Origin: Euryodendron excelsum
Taxonomy: Eukaryota; Streptophyta; Magnoliopsida; Ericales; Pentaphylacaceae
DNA: 64,000 bases
Assembly: GCA_033060915.1 (NCBI GenBank)
Contig: CM065397.1
Coordinates: 14,262,001-14,326,000 of the forward strand
Direction: 5' to 3'
Positions 1 through 9,867 of this stretch are shown here, piece after piece. How positions within the stretch are numbered: the first letter of the stretch is position 1; each line of letters begins with the position of its first letter. The translations under genes and the position numbers were made by a program. The notes beneath the pieces were generated by a model. That model was not told where the DNA came from. It saw nothing but the letters and a program-made list of their open reading frames with translations, and did not search any database.

Positions 1-368
1 TGGAGAAGGTGGGCCTCAAAGGCTTAGAAGTTCATGGGGCTGAGGCATGGAGGGGTGCGCTCGGGTGTAGGGACCTGCACTCTGCCTCGAGCTGGGAAAC
101 ATGTGTGCTCGAGCAAAGTCTTCCCTTGATTGGGTCAAGGGATGCTTGAGTTTCAAGCGTAGGCTCACAATGGAGTGCCATGTATCCTAACCTAGTGTAG
201 CTCGACCCTTTGGGGGAGGTTCATGAGTTTCAGCTGCCTGGGTATCGTTTGTTGGGGCTTGACACGAAGTTAATATATGGAGTCCCAGGTGGCTTCATGT
301 GAGTCTGCCATGTGGGCTTGTATATGTATGTACCTACAGCTACAAAGTGTAAACAGTGTCTCTAAACT

Positions 369-525
369 CTAGAAATTGGTGAGATGTATAGCTGTAAATT
401 AGTTACAACAGTTTGTATTTTTGGGGCCGGAGAGATGTACATACAGTTTGTGTTTGTGCTGGGTTTTTTGGCCCTCAAAAATACAAACTAGCTAATTCAC
501 AGCCATACATATCTCCAAATTCTAG
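369..525. repeat. Foldback / MITE-like inverted repeat
   Basis: Two arms of about 55 bases (369-427 and 472-525) are imperfect reverse complements. Each begins or ends with a CTAGAA-type terminus and runs through a GAGATGTATAGCTGT-like core to a GTTTGTATTTTTG-like inner end, enclosing a spacer of about 45 bases. There is no coding capacity. The shape fits a small non-autonomous DNA transposon, but no clear target-site duplication was found, so the family is not assigned. Confidence 0.6.
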
Positions 526-2391
526 ATTTTATGTACACAACCAACTCTTTACATCATATAGGTACTAGGGGAATTTGTTGCTCCATTAATCACAATTGAC
601 CACAGCTACATCAATGCTGGAACAGGACTGCCATGCGCATATAAGGTGCCATCCCACCTTCAAAACATAGGCCCTTTTGGAGGTGGTGCTTGGATTATGC
701 CTTATTGCTCTTGGTTTTACCTTGTCAACTTTCCCCCTTTCCCTAGTATTGGAACTTAGCAAAAAGAAAATTATAATTGACCACATTATCACATTCACTT
801 TAAAGTCTTTTTTTTTTTTTTTTTAATATTATGTACAACCACTCTTTGCTTGTGCTTGACAGCTATATTGCAGTTCTTTGTGATCTAGTTTGACACTCTT
901 TAGATGTTTGGTAAGACTCATTTGAGCTTGAACCTCACCGTCCACCAATGTATTCGTGGCAGGATTGACGAAAACATGGACGACACATTGGCAAATGTTG
1001 AGGGGGCGCAAGGGGCTTTGCTTAAATATCTCAACAACATATCTTCTAATAGGTGGTTGATGATCAAAATATTCTTTGTATTGATGTTTTTCCTCATGAT
1101 TTTCCTATTTTTTGTGGCATAGGTACTAATGAAGGCGACAATAGCCTGTTATATTCTTTTAAAAATTTCTTCTTCCCATTATAATATCCACGCGAGTGAA
1201 GTCTGTGCACAGTTTACCTTTTGTACTATGTACGACATGAATATATTCGTATTAGCTCGCTTATATAATGAAATTTTTCTCCGAGATTGTTATACTTAAA
1301 GTGCCGTTGGAAGTGAATTGAAGGAAGCATGTCTTGAAATAGCCTCTTATAGATGCCTCCCTGAAAACTTTTTTTGGGGGTAAGAACATGTGGAGATATA
1401 GCTAAACCTGAACTCATTTAAACACCTATCTTGCTTCTTGTGTGGAGTTATGTCATTTGCTGGTTTTGTTGAATAATATAGGTAATAAAATGTTTTTTTT
1501 TAATATGTAAGATATTTGTTGTTTAGTACTTTGTTTACTTGTTTTGTTTGAGTCTCAACTTAGAAAAAGAAATATATATCAATATTTTTTCTTTTTTTAG
1601 CTTTTTCTATCAATAAAATAGTGCATTTGAATGAAAATATCTCCTATTAATGGATATTTTACTAAAAGATTTTGTAGAAGCTAGGAGTTTTCTTCTAATT
1701 GTTGTCAACCTCTTTTTCTTCATTTGTTGTGATTGTTTTGTAAGTATATGGTTATTTTTATGATTGTAATGAAAATAGCAATACATCCATTTGGAAATAC
1801 GTTTTTACGCAAAAATTCGTACTTAATTTTTGTTGATTAAGAATTTGTTCTGGTTTTCTATGTTTTTGAATTAAGTTTAGTTTTCATAACTCTTATCATC
1901 CAAGTTATTTCAAATTGAGAATTAATTTTTTCAACATTTTCTTGGGGTAACAGCCTCAACACGTCTTTTGTTTGGGAGTCCTGTCTTCAACAATTTTTAG
2001 TGCCTTGAATATGTTGCTCATCATGGTTTCATTACAAAATCACAACATACTATATATACAAAAACTACTTTATTAGTTATCTTTTAAAGCTTGTATCATG
2101 ACGAACTAAAAAAGTTTTTATTTTTATTTTTGTATTTTCTTTGTTCTTATGTAGAATAATACAAGAACTATTCATTTTGTTTCTCTCTTATCTAACCTAT
2201 TGCTTTCACTCAAAAAAAAAAAAAAAAAGGTTTTAAAGATTCCTAATAAAGACGTCCCAATGAGAGGGCAAGATACAAAAGTTTTGGTCATTGGGACATA
2301 CACCAAAAAAAAAAAAAAGAAGTCAAAATCCGATTTGAATTTGTGAACAAAGGTAAGAAAAGTTCTGTACTAAAGATAAACTATATATATT
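526..2391. other. AT-rich intergenic DNA, no gene seen
   Basis: The open frames here are short, lack recognisable domains and sit in AT-rich DNA with many homopolymer runs (for example near 811-825 and 2211-2228). I see no RNA gene, splice-consistent exon series or clear repeat in this stretch. Positions 1-368 are likewise unassigned. Confidence 0.5.
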
Positions 2392-2418
2392 CTAGGGATG
2401 ACCCGTGCCCTACGGCAC
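2392..2418 (-). other. Helitron 3' terminus: hairpin plus CTAG
   Basis: On the minus strand a GTGCC/GGCAC stem (2405-2409 and 2414-2418) with a four-base loop is followed by GGGTCATCC and then CTAG at 2395-2392. This is the canonical Helitron ending of a short hairpin a few bases upstream of CTRR. The flanking 500 bases are an inverted copy of 14085-14543, which ends in the same way. Confidence 0.75.
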
Positions 2419-3306
2419 TTCTAAACATATATGCAGTCAATTTGATAGATAATTTTTATTTTAAAAATTTCTAAATTAAAACTGTGCAAGTACATTCGTA
2501 AATTATTCTAAAACCTTTTTTTTTAAAGATAAATCTGTTCAAAATCCTAACAAAATATTTTTTCCAACATCATCCAACCAACTAACCGTGTAAGAACGTT
2601 TTTATTTTGAAAAATTCTGGATCAAAATTGCGTGAGTCCATTTATAAATTCTTCTAAAAGCATTTTAAAGATAAATCTGTTCAAAATCCCAACAACACAT
2701 ATTTCTGAACATCAAGCAAGCAACCAATCAATGATGTAACCCAACAACCACCACAGAAATCATATATTCCCATCATCCAACAACCAACACAAAAATAATT
2801 TTAAAACATCCACACGAAATATAAACTAAAGATCCACAATATTACATCTTAATAAAGTAACAACCAATTGACATATAGGAATGAAACAATTTGTGCACAA
2901 TGTATCCGCCTTGAGGAGAGCAATAAAATCACTTATTCAGTGAGTCAAGAAGCAAATCCCCGGACATGCACATAAGGTCACTTCTATATAAGGTCACTTC
3001 TATATTCCTTTGTGCCACAACCAGTTGAAGCTGTTGTCCTCGATATTGTATATTGTAATAGTGAAGACTGATTGTGAAACTTCAGATATAATTTTTGTAA
3101 TCTATTGACATATAAGAATGAAACAATTAAGCTTCTCATCCACTCAGATAAATGGTCATGATGCATTATCAAAATTAAACTTAATAATCTTCATAGCTAC
3201 ATCAATGATCAAACACCAATGTATTAATTAAGAGGGTTGAACCACATGCAATATAATTCACACGATGAGATTTACCAGTTAATACACATGCCAATGGTAG
3301 GCTTAC

Positions 3307-3642
3307 CTCATGAATACAAATAGTATTGAAGTCTTGCTCATCGCGGATCACAATACTTATATTTTTTTCACGAAGAAACTGCACCTACATACGAAGGCAT
3401 TTGAAAAGAAAAAAATCAATACATAAAGGAAATGTAGATTAAATAAAAACTTGAGTAAGAGTAGCTTATCTTACTGTTTCATTTAAGTCTACATCCAGCT
3501 GTAATTAGAGCAATATCTAATCAGTAATTAAAGAGTAGGCATTATAAGTAGTTGAACTGCTATAAGGGAGGAGTATATTTTAAAAAAAATTCCCACTTAC
3601 ATGATCGAAAATATTGATGTTATTCATGATTACGAATTGATG
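3307..3642 (-). pseudogene. Short-exon gene fragment carried by the left Helitron
   Basis: Three minus-strand exons can be placed by splice signals. They are 3601-3642 (donor GTAAGT), 3475-3498 (AG acceptor, donor GTAAGA) and 3307-3378 or -3384 (donor GTAAGC). All are in phase 0, and joined they read through MNNINIFDH, LDVDLNET and FLREKNISIVIRDEQDF. The same exons with the same borders occur at 16438-16763, where a fourth exon with a stop is also visible. I do not recognise the family. It could be a captured host-gene fragment or a second Helitron gene. Borders are inferred by eye, and 5' exons further upstream (towards 7147) are likely. Confidence 0.5.
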
Positions 3643-4015
3643 CTGGTTGGTTCTGCGTTAACCTAAGATTACTTGGTTAGGTAGTTTGAACAAAAATAAC
3701 TAACATTTAGCTCCACCATATCACAACATATCGGGGGGGCAAAAAACAACACTGCAAAATTGACAGAAAAAAGAAAGGAAGACTAAATGAATCGAGCTCA
3801 AGGGGGTTGGGTGATTCATAACAAATGAGCATTGCCTACGGCACTTACTAACATCTTAGATTAGGTAGAACAAAGAACCGGCAAATTCAAAAATAAAAAA
3901 CCATTTACTCAAACCATGAAAAAGTTGCCAACCAGATATGTGAAAATCATGCCAGACAAAAGGAAAAGGAAAACGAAATTGAGAAGTACATTGACCATTC
4001 ATAGAGTTATGACCC

Positions 4016-4028
4016 GTACCTACGGCAC
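4016..4028 (-). other. Degenerate Helitron 3' hairpin
   Basis: GTACCTACGGCAC, preceded on the plus strand by GTTATGACCC and CATAG, resembles the minus-strand 3' end at 2392 with one stem mismatch. A more decayed match lies at the homologous place near 17120 in the right element. Another degenerate hairpin without CTAG lies at 3831-3844. Confidence 0.5.
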
Positions 4029-4175
4029 TCCCCATAAAATCATAACCTACATGCATGGATCAAAATTCATGAAGTACTTAAAAAAACTTGCAAAACCTTA
4101 ATAACTCAATAAAACTTGAGAGATGTAAATATAGAAGCATTCGTTCCAAGGTTTCATATCATTCAAACATTAAAG

Positions 4176-4179
<4 letters not shown>

Positions 4180-4214
<35 letters not shown>
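4180..4214. repeat. (CT)n microsatellite
   Basis: About 17 uninterrupted CT dinucleotides inside the left Helitron body. Confidence 0.9.
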
Positions 4215-4216
<2 letters not shown>

Positions 4217-5414
4217 GAGGAACTTTCAATGAACAATTTCAAAAATAAAAAAAGTAAGAAAATCAAACCTTTTTTTTTTAATGATGCTTTGTGCAGTTCA
4301 TAGTTGTATGACATTGTTATGATTTGTGGTATCTTAGCCATGCTTTTTGGGGGTTTATCAAATTGGTCTTGGTGGCTTTGCAGAGATACATGCAGCAACC
4401 CAATTAGATTTTCAGCTCTTGTGAAAGTTTTTACTAATATTTTGGACTTATATGTGGTGGTGCAATTGATTTAGCTTGCTGGTCACAATAATTGTCTTTA
4501 GGCAAGTTTAAGACCTTGAGTTTATTTGTAAGTGGGACGGGCTGTTGTGGAGCCACTGAGCCAGATCACAATACTTGAGATGGCCTAAAGCCTATCTTAG
4601 TTGTTGCCTTGTTGGAACTCAGGTGAAAGTTTTCTACTGTTACATAAGAAATATTTTTTTTTTATGTTCTGTTGCTTCCGAATCATGTTTTTTTTTATAC
4701 TTTCAACTATGGATACATTCATCTTGATTAATCATTGGTTAATAAAATATTATTTGAGTTTCCAAATTGACGTGTTTGTGCAACAGAGAAGTGCATTTTG
4801 AACATTTGGATTGTTGAAAATGCAATTTTGATATTCCGTTTGTGAGTTTTCATAAAAATTTGATCTTAAGTTGTACAATTTATCCGGGGTTTGTGTAATG
4901 TAATTCCAACAATATTTCTAAATTTCCATGTGTCTACAATGTTTATGAGAATATTAGGAGTTGGATTTTTTTGTTTTTATGTCTATCTTGTTGTCAGTTT
5001 CAATCTACCTATTTAAATTGGGTGGGATTTTAGAATTTGGTATGCATTACGGTAGAACAGGTTTATTGTGGTTTCCAGTTTTCATTTCTAATACGTATCG
5101 GGTTTTATGTAATCTTAATCTAGAATCAATTTTCTTAATTATTATTTTATGTTGGGTTTAATTAAACCAAGTTTCTAGGATTTGGTTTGCGTCTTTTTCC
5201 TCATGCTTTGTTCGCAACTAGATTCCTCATAAGCATTTGCATGTGTAGTCCAGTTCGTTTAGTTTTAGTTTGCTTTTTCTTCTTTATTTTATGAGGTTTC
5301 AAGTATTTCTTTTTTACACCAGCCTATTATGGTATAGACCAAGAAATTCATTACCAAATGTGAACTCGAATAAGATCCATTACCAAATGATGTAGGTTTA
5401 ACTTTTTGGGAGAA

Positions 5415-5439
5415 TGTTGTAGGCACGGGTTATTCCTAG
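5415..5439 (+). other. Orphan plus-strand Helitron 3' end
   Basis: GTTGTAGGCACGGGTTATTC followed by CTAG (5436-5439) matches the plus-orientation form of the hairpin terminus, with the 5' stem arm degraded. No matching plus-strand 5' terminus was found to its left, so it is likely a remnant of a truncated or nested copy. Confidence 0.5.
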
Positions 5440-5997
5440 CTCACACCTCTCCCATAAAATAGTGTCCTCCTCAATACTTACACACCACAAAAATCCGCAC
5501 ACAATAAACCAATTCAACCTTTGTATAGATAGGCCACTCATCCAGAACAAAACAACAAAATCGTGACACAGATTTGTCTCTTATTCCTCTACCTCTCACA
5601 GTCTGAACTCATTTTTGTACACTGGTTCAAAAGTAAAGAATTTACAGTAAAGACCTACAATCTGAGATGCATAAACAACAATATAGGCATCAAGAACCCG
5701 ATTTTCCCAAACACATGATACATAAACAAATCTCTATATATCCATGGTAAATACATCATTATTAATCATTTTCCAATCCTTAGTAATAATAAAATAAACA
5801 AATAATAAAAAAAAATATGGCTTGAAGGGGTATGCATGAAACATTCAAAATAGACATGAGGAAACTAAACCTAGATCCTCATCCTGGAACGAATAATCAA
5901 ACCAATAGCAAAAAGTCAAAAAAATTCATTACAGGATTTTTGTATGAAAAAACACAAAAAGTTAAGAAACTGAAAGAGGACCTTACAATTACCTTCA

Positions 5998-6090
5998 AGA
6001 CATTTATGCTCTCTGCAAGCAAGATGCTTGAGGCATACAAACTTATAGACGTTGGGTGCTTTGGTTTCAACGCTCGTTTGTTTCCTGCCA
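5998..6090 (-). other. Possible further exon of the Helitron-carried gene
   Basis: On the minus strand a pyrimidine-rich tract ending in TTTGGCAG is followed by about 90 bases open in more than one frame and then GTAATT, a plausible donor. It lies between the putative first exon near 6912 and the short exons at 3307-3642. No family was recognised and I did not locate an equivalent in the right copy, so this is tentative. Confidence 0.25.
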
Positions 6091-6835
6091 AACAAAAAAA
6101 AATAAAAAAAATGCATTAAGAGATAAAGGGAGGAAGCAGGGGCTGAAAAAAAAACAGATACATTACTGCTCAAGCAACTCCATAGCAAAACCCAAATCAT
6201 CAATAGCAAGACCCAAAACATACATCACATACACATAAATACAGGGCTCTCGAATAAATAAAAAAACACGAAGTTAAGAAACTAAAAACCTTGGTGGGTT
6301 CTTTAAACCAAACACACATGCATGTAGAGAGAAAAAAAAGGTGGCTTGTGCCATTGGTGGGTCTCTTGGTTCTGCATGTCTCCACTATGATTGTGGATGA
6401 AATAACCATGGTGGTGGTTGAAATAGGATAGTTAATTGTATGCCACACCTTTTCGGTTCAGAGGGCCATCTGCCAATTAATTGTATGCCACGCATTTCGG
6501 TTCAGAGGGCCTTCACTATGACTGTGGATGAGAGAGAGTGAGACAGAGTGCAGCCATGGTGGCGGTTGAAACAGGTCAAAAAGAAGGAGCTAATGAATTT
6601 CGCAAACCCCATACCAGAATAATTTTGTGAATTTTGTAAACCCCTTACCGGTGTAAATTTGTGAAGTTTGTGAAATCTGTATATGAATTTCGCAAACCAC
6701 TTACCGGTGGTGAAGGAGTGGTGGTGGTGTGCATAGTGGGTTTGTGGGTGTGGTGAGGGCTTATGGTGAAAGAGTGGTGTGGGTATGCGATCGGTTGTGG
6801 GTTTGGGTGGATGGTGAAGATGGGTCAGATTTTTT

Positions 6836-6838
<3 letters not shown>

Positions 6839-6902
<64 letters not shown>
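6839..6902. repeat. (GA)n microsatellite abutting a splice-donor-like site
   Basis: About 30 GA units. On the minus strand the tract is preceded directly by CTACAG|GTAAGCAT, a strong plant 5' splice-site match. The same arrangement recurs at 20352-20414 in the right element, so the microsatellite probably lies at the start of a first intron. Confidence 0.85.
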
Positions 6903-6905
<3 letters not shown>

Positions 6906-7133
6906 TTACCTGTAGAGGGTTGATTATCAGAGCTTGGAGCTTGGATCACCACCGGAGCTGAATGAAAAGAGAGAAAAGTTGAATTGATTAAGAGAGGAAG
7001 TGACGTTGTGTTTGGGCGGGATGTAGGGTTGGGACAAAAAGTTAAATTGATCTCAACCACTAAGTATTATCTAAAATTAAATTTGAGCGGTTAGATGCAA
7101 ATTGTGAGAGAGACATTTTCAAAATAAGTTGTG

Positions 7134-7147
7134 TTTTATTATATAGA
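7134..7147 (-). other. Helitron 5' terminus (left element)
   Basis: The minus strand reads A|TCTATATAATAAAACACAAC from 7147. Helitrons begin with TC and insert after A. The next 150 bases of the minus strand match the terminus at 20694 closely, and that at 15421 more distantly, including a CAACCGYT/GGTTGAGAT-like motif. Confidence 0.75.
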
Positions 7148-8499
7148 TTTAATAAAGGACAGAAATAGGAGTTAATAATTGTACCTGCTGAAAGCTTTGA
7201 AATCATTAGGTGTTTAATTTGATAAAGTGAAGAAATTACGGGTTAGCATTTATATCAATCAAATTTAAGTAGTTTTGCAAATCTTGCAAAGAAGTAATGC
7301 GCATATATGGCAAGGAATTCTTTTTTTGATATGGCAAGGAGAGCAACACGCTTATAGTTGTTGGATTGTATGAATTATTGCTAATTGAAAATTTGTGAAG
7401 CTGAAAATTGAGTTTTTTTTTTTATGGTTTGCTTGTTTTTTTCTTTTCATTTTGCTATGCGATCTCTTTCAATCCATCTCATCTCTTTGATTTTTTTCCG
7501 GATTTAAGGCAAGATTTTCTCATTTCAGTTAATGTGTAGCATTAATAAGGTGTTTCACAGAGTAAACAATAATAGCAAAGAATTGACATACAAATTTCAA
7601 TCTCGGACGTCTTTTAAGTACAAATTGTTAAAACTATTAATTGATATTGCTTTTAATCCTATGGTCATAGTAGATATTTTATATTTCATTGTTTGCTCAA
7701 AGTTATTAAAGTCAAATTGCACTCACTACCAATTATGTTGAGAGTGTCGTAGGCACGGGTTATATTTGGTAAATATATAATGTGAAGCTACAACATTCAT
7801 GGCATGTGAAGCTACCAGCATTTTTCAAAGCATGTAATAAAGTCATGCCAAGCAACCGAACAACTGAGATACATAAAGCAAAGAATAGGAGCAAAACTTA
7901 AACAAAAATAATGGAAAGAAAAAAAAGCGAACCTTTATGGATGTGAGATGGTTAATAAATAGGTGAGATATAGAGAACAACTGAGATGCATAATGATGCA
8001 AACCTTTAAAAAAAAAAAAAAAGGGAAAAAGGTGCAAAATCTAACTTTCATGGCTGTGAAATGATTGAAGAAAAGTTAGAAAAATATAATGAAGAAAAGT
8101 TAAGGGGTAAAAAGATGTTATTACAGGAGAAAATGTCTTCAAGGCACATGTGGAACCATCCGTATTGAGCTCAACTGTAAAGGAGGCAGAAGAGAGTAGT
8201 AATTCTCCAATGGTGGTTCATACATTCCAAGCAACAAAATAAAAAAAGTAAAATAATAAGTGAAATGAATAATATAACGGATTAGGAAAACCTAAATCGA
8301 AGCACAAATTGAAAGAAATGGAGAATCATAGAGAAAGCGGAAAAACTTACCAATGATATTGTATTTTGGGAATACGTGTATATTTCGTAGGTTGACCATA
8401 AGAAATAAAAATGGAAATGAAGACAAATGTGAAGACTCCATAGAAAAGATTTATCATAGATATCTTCAAATATACAAAATACTTACAAAATGCTATAGA
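7148..8499. other. AT-rich spacer with one orphan Helitron hairpin
   Basis: No coding exon was recognised. GTGTCGTAGGCACGGGTTAT at 7744-7762 is a plus-orientation Helitron 3' hairpin that lacks a following CTAG. The rest is AT-rich and probably older transposon sequence. Confidence 0.45.
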
Positions 8500-8625
8500 A
8501 AAAGTGAGTGATAGCTACTATGCCTTACAAAATGTGTCTGCTTCACCAAAAAAATGACTAATAAAAAGTGAGTGATAGCTAGTATGCCTTACAAAATGTG
8601 TCTGCTTTACCAAAAATTGACTAAT
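8500..8625. repeat. Tandem duplication, 2 x about 63 bp
   Basis: Two adjacent near-identical copies (8500-8562 and 8562-8625), each reading AAAGTGAGTGATAGCTA, then TATGCCTTACAAAATGTG and CTGACTAATAA-like ends. They differ at only a few bases. This is probably a slippage or replication product next to the RepHel gene. Confidence 0.8.
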
Positions 8626-8999
8626 AATGTGCATTCAAGCTTGAAGCCCTTAAATGCCTATAGCCATGGATTTGTCATCACTTTCCGAAATGTCCAAGTA
8701 TCAATTTCTACGTACTTTGGCCAATACGAAGCATGTACGATAACCTAGTTATTTATGCAAATGCAAATATTAGTACCAAATATACCAGCTCTGTACAATG
8801 TAGCTATGAAGTTACCTTATTTCTGTGTCGCCATTGAAGCAGTCTAGTCGTGTTAATTCTTTTAAGCTCTCTAGATTTGTCATTCTAGTCCTGCAAAAGT
8901 CCATTTGGACTATAAAGTTAATAACTATTACACATCTATATCATAAATTGAAATACAACAATAAAAAGATTATACTAGCGGGAGAAAAAAACTAGAACA

Positions 9000-9767
9000 C
9001 TATATTAAAACTTCAGGATAAACAATATTTGTTGTGTCAACTGATCCATCTCGTGAGAGGAGGACACATATGCGATCAAATGATGTGCATCTAGATAGAG
9101 CCACATATAATTGCCCATGACTAAACACTGGTGTACGCAAATCAACCCCCACAAATTTCACAGATTGTCCTTGGGATTTATTAATGGTTAGCGCATATGC
9201 TAATCAAACTGGAAATTGACGTCTTGTCATTCTGAACGGCTATTCTGCAGATGATGGTGTCAAGGATATTCTCGGAATGAAAGCTAAATTCCCAGCCTTA
9301 TCTCCACTTAAGATTTGAGCTTCAATTACAAAGGTGGCGCATTTAACAACCATCAATCTTGTGCCATTGCAAAGACCCTCTTTTGGTGCAATGTTCCTTA
9401 ACAACATTATGGGACAACCCAATTTCAACTGTAGCTTAAAAGGTGGCATCCCAGGAGGATCCAATGAGTTTAAATACTCATTAGGATATCGATTTGTAAT
9501 TGTAGAATCGATTGCATCACATTCAGATATTTTATCAGCAGCTAAATAAGTATATGTGTCTCCTGAAAAAATATTCAATGTAGAAAGGTTGATAGCATGA
9601 ACATCCTCATTCCGTGCAGAAAGAATTATGTGATCAGTTAAAAAAGTTGGGGTTGTTGTACTCGCCACATCCAGACATGGATAAACTATAGAGAGCAATT
9701 CATTCAAATCTATGTATTTGCATATTGTTGATGGAAGTTGTACAACTTCTTGAGGATTTGTCCCAAT
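9000..9767 (-). pseudogene. RepHel exon 3: PIF1 C-terminal part
   Basis: This exon follows a TTTTAG acceptor. It carries the helicase part with [19 protein letters not shown], then [13 protein letters not shown] and [13 protein letters not shown], typical of the C-terminal PIF1 motifs. Stops lie at 9240-9242 and 9204-9206. The frame closes at TAG 9000-9002 shortly after VYPEV, the normal end for this family. Confidence 0.85.
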
Positions 9768-9867
9768 CTAAAACATAAAAAATAAAATTACTAAAAAAAA
9801 TATGCGATATAAAAGAATCCTACCATTTAATAACATATTCACAAAGAAGGAGGTGAACAAATATTAC
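9768..9867 (-). other. RepHel intron (100 bp)
   Basis: On the minus strand the donor GTAATA follows a GAG codon at 9868 and the acceptor TTTTAG precedes ATTGGGAC at 9767. Removing it joins FLME to IGTNPQ in phase 0, which restores the continuous helicase reading. Confidence 0.75.

Larger units (their letters stand above)
3297..4160. repeat. Long direct repeat, left copy
   Basis: This stretch matches 16429-17340 in the same orientation, with interruptions. It includes the short exons described separately, the run around GAGCTCAAGGGNNTTGGGTGATTCATAAC, and the AAAATCATNACCTACATGCAT and AACTTGAGAGATGTAAAT segments. The copies differ by insertions such as the hairpin inserted near 3831-3844. It represents the shared interior of two minus-strand Helitrons. 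Confidence 0.7.
2392..7147 (-). mobile_element. Left minus-strand Helitron (non-autonomous)
   Basis: Read on the minus strand, the element starts at 7147 with TCTATATAATAAAACACAAC next to a host A. It can end at 2392 with CTAG, preceded by a GTGCC/GGCAC hairpin (2405-2418). Its 5' 550 bases and an internal stretch (about 3297-4160) match a second element at 16425-20694 in the same orientation. It contains no RepHel sequence, so it would need a transposase in trans. A second internal 3'-like hairpin at 4016-4028 means the true 3' end could instead lie near 4000, with 2392-4000 belonging to another copy. Confidence 0.55.

Noticed and set aside
8742..8747. CTAG near 8744 as the 3' end of the RepHel-bearing Helitron
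   Set aside because: No hairpin precedes it on the minus strand, so it lacks the structure seen at the other termini.
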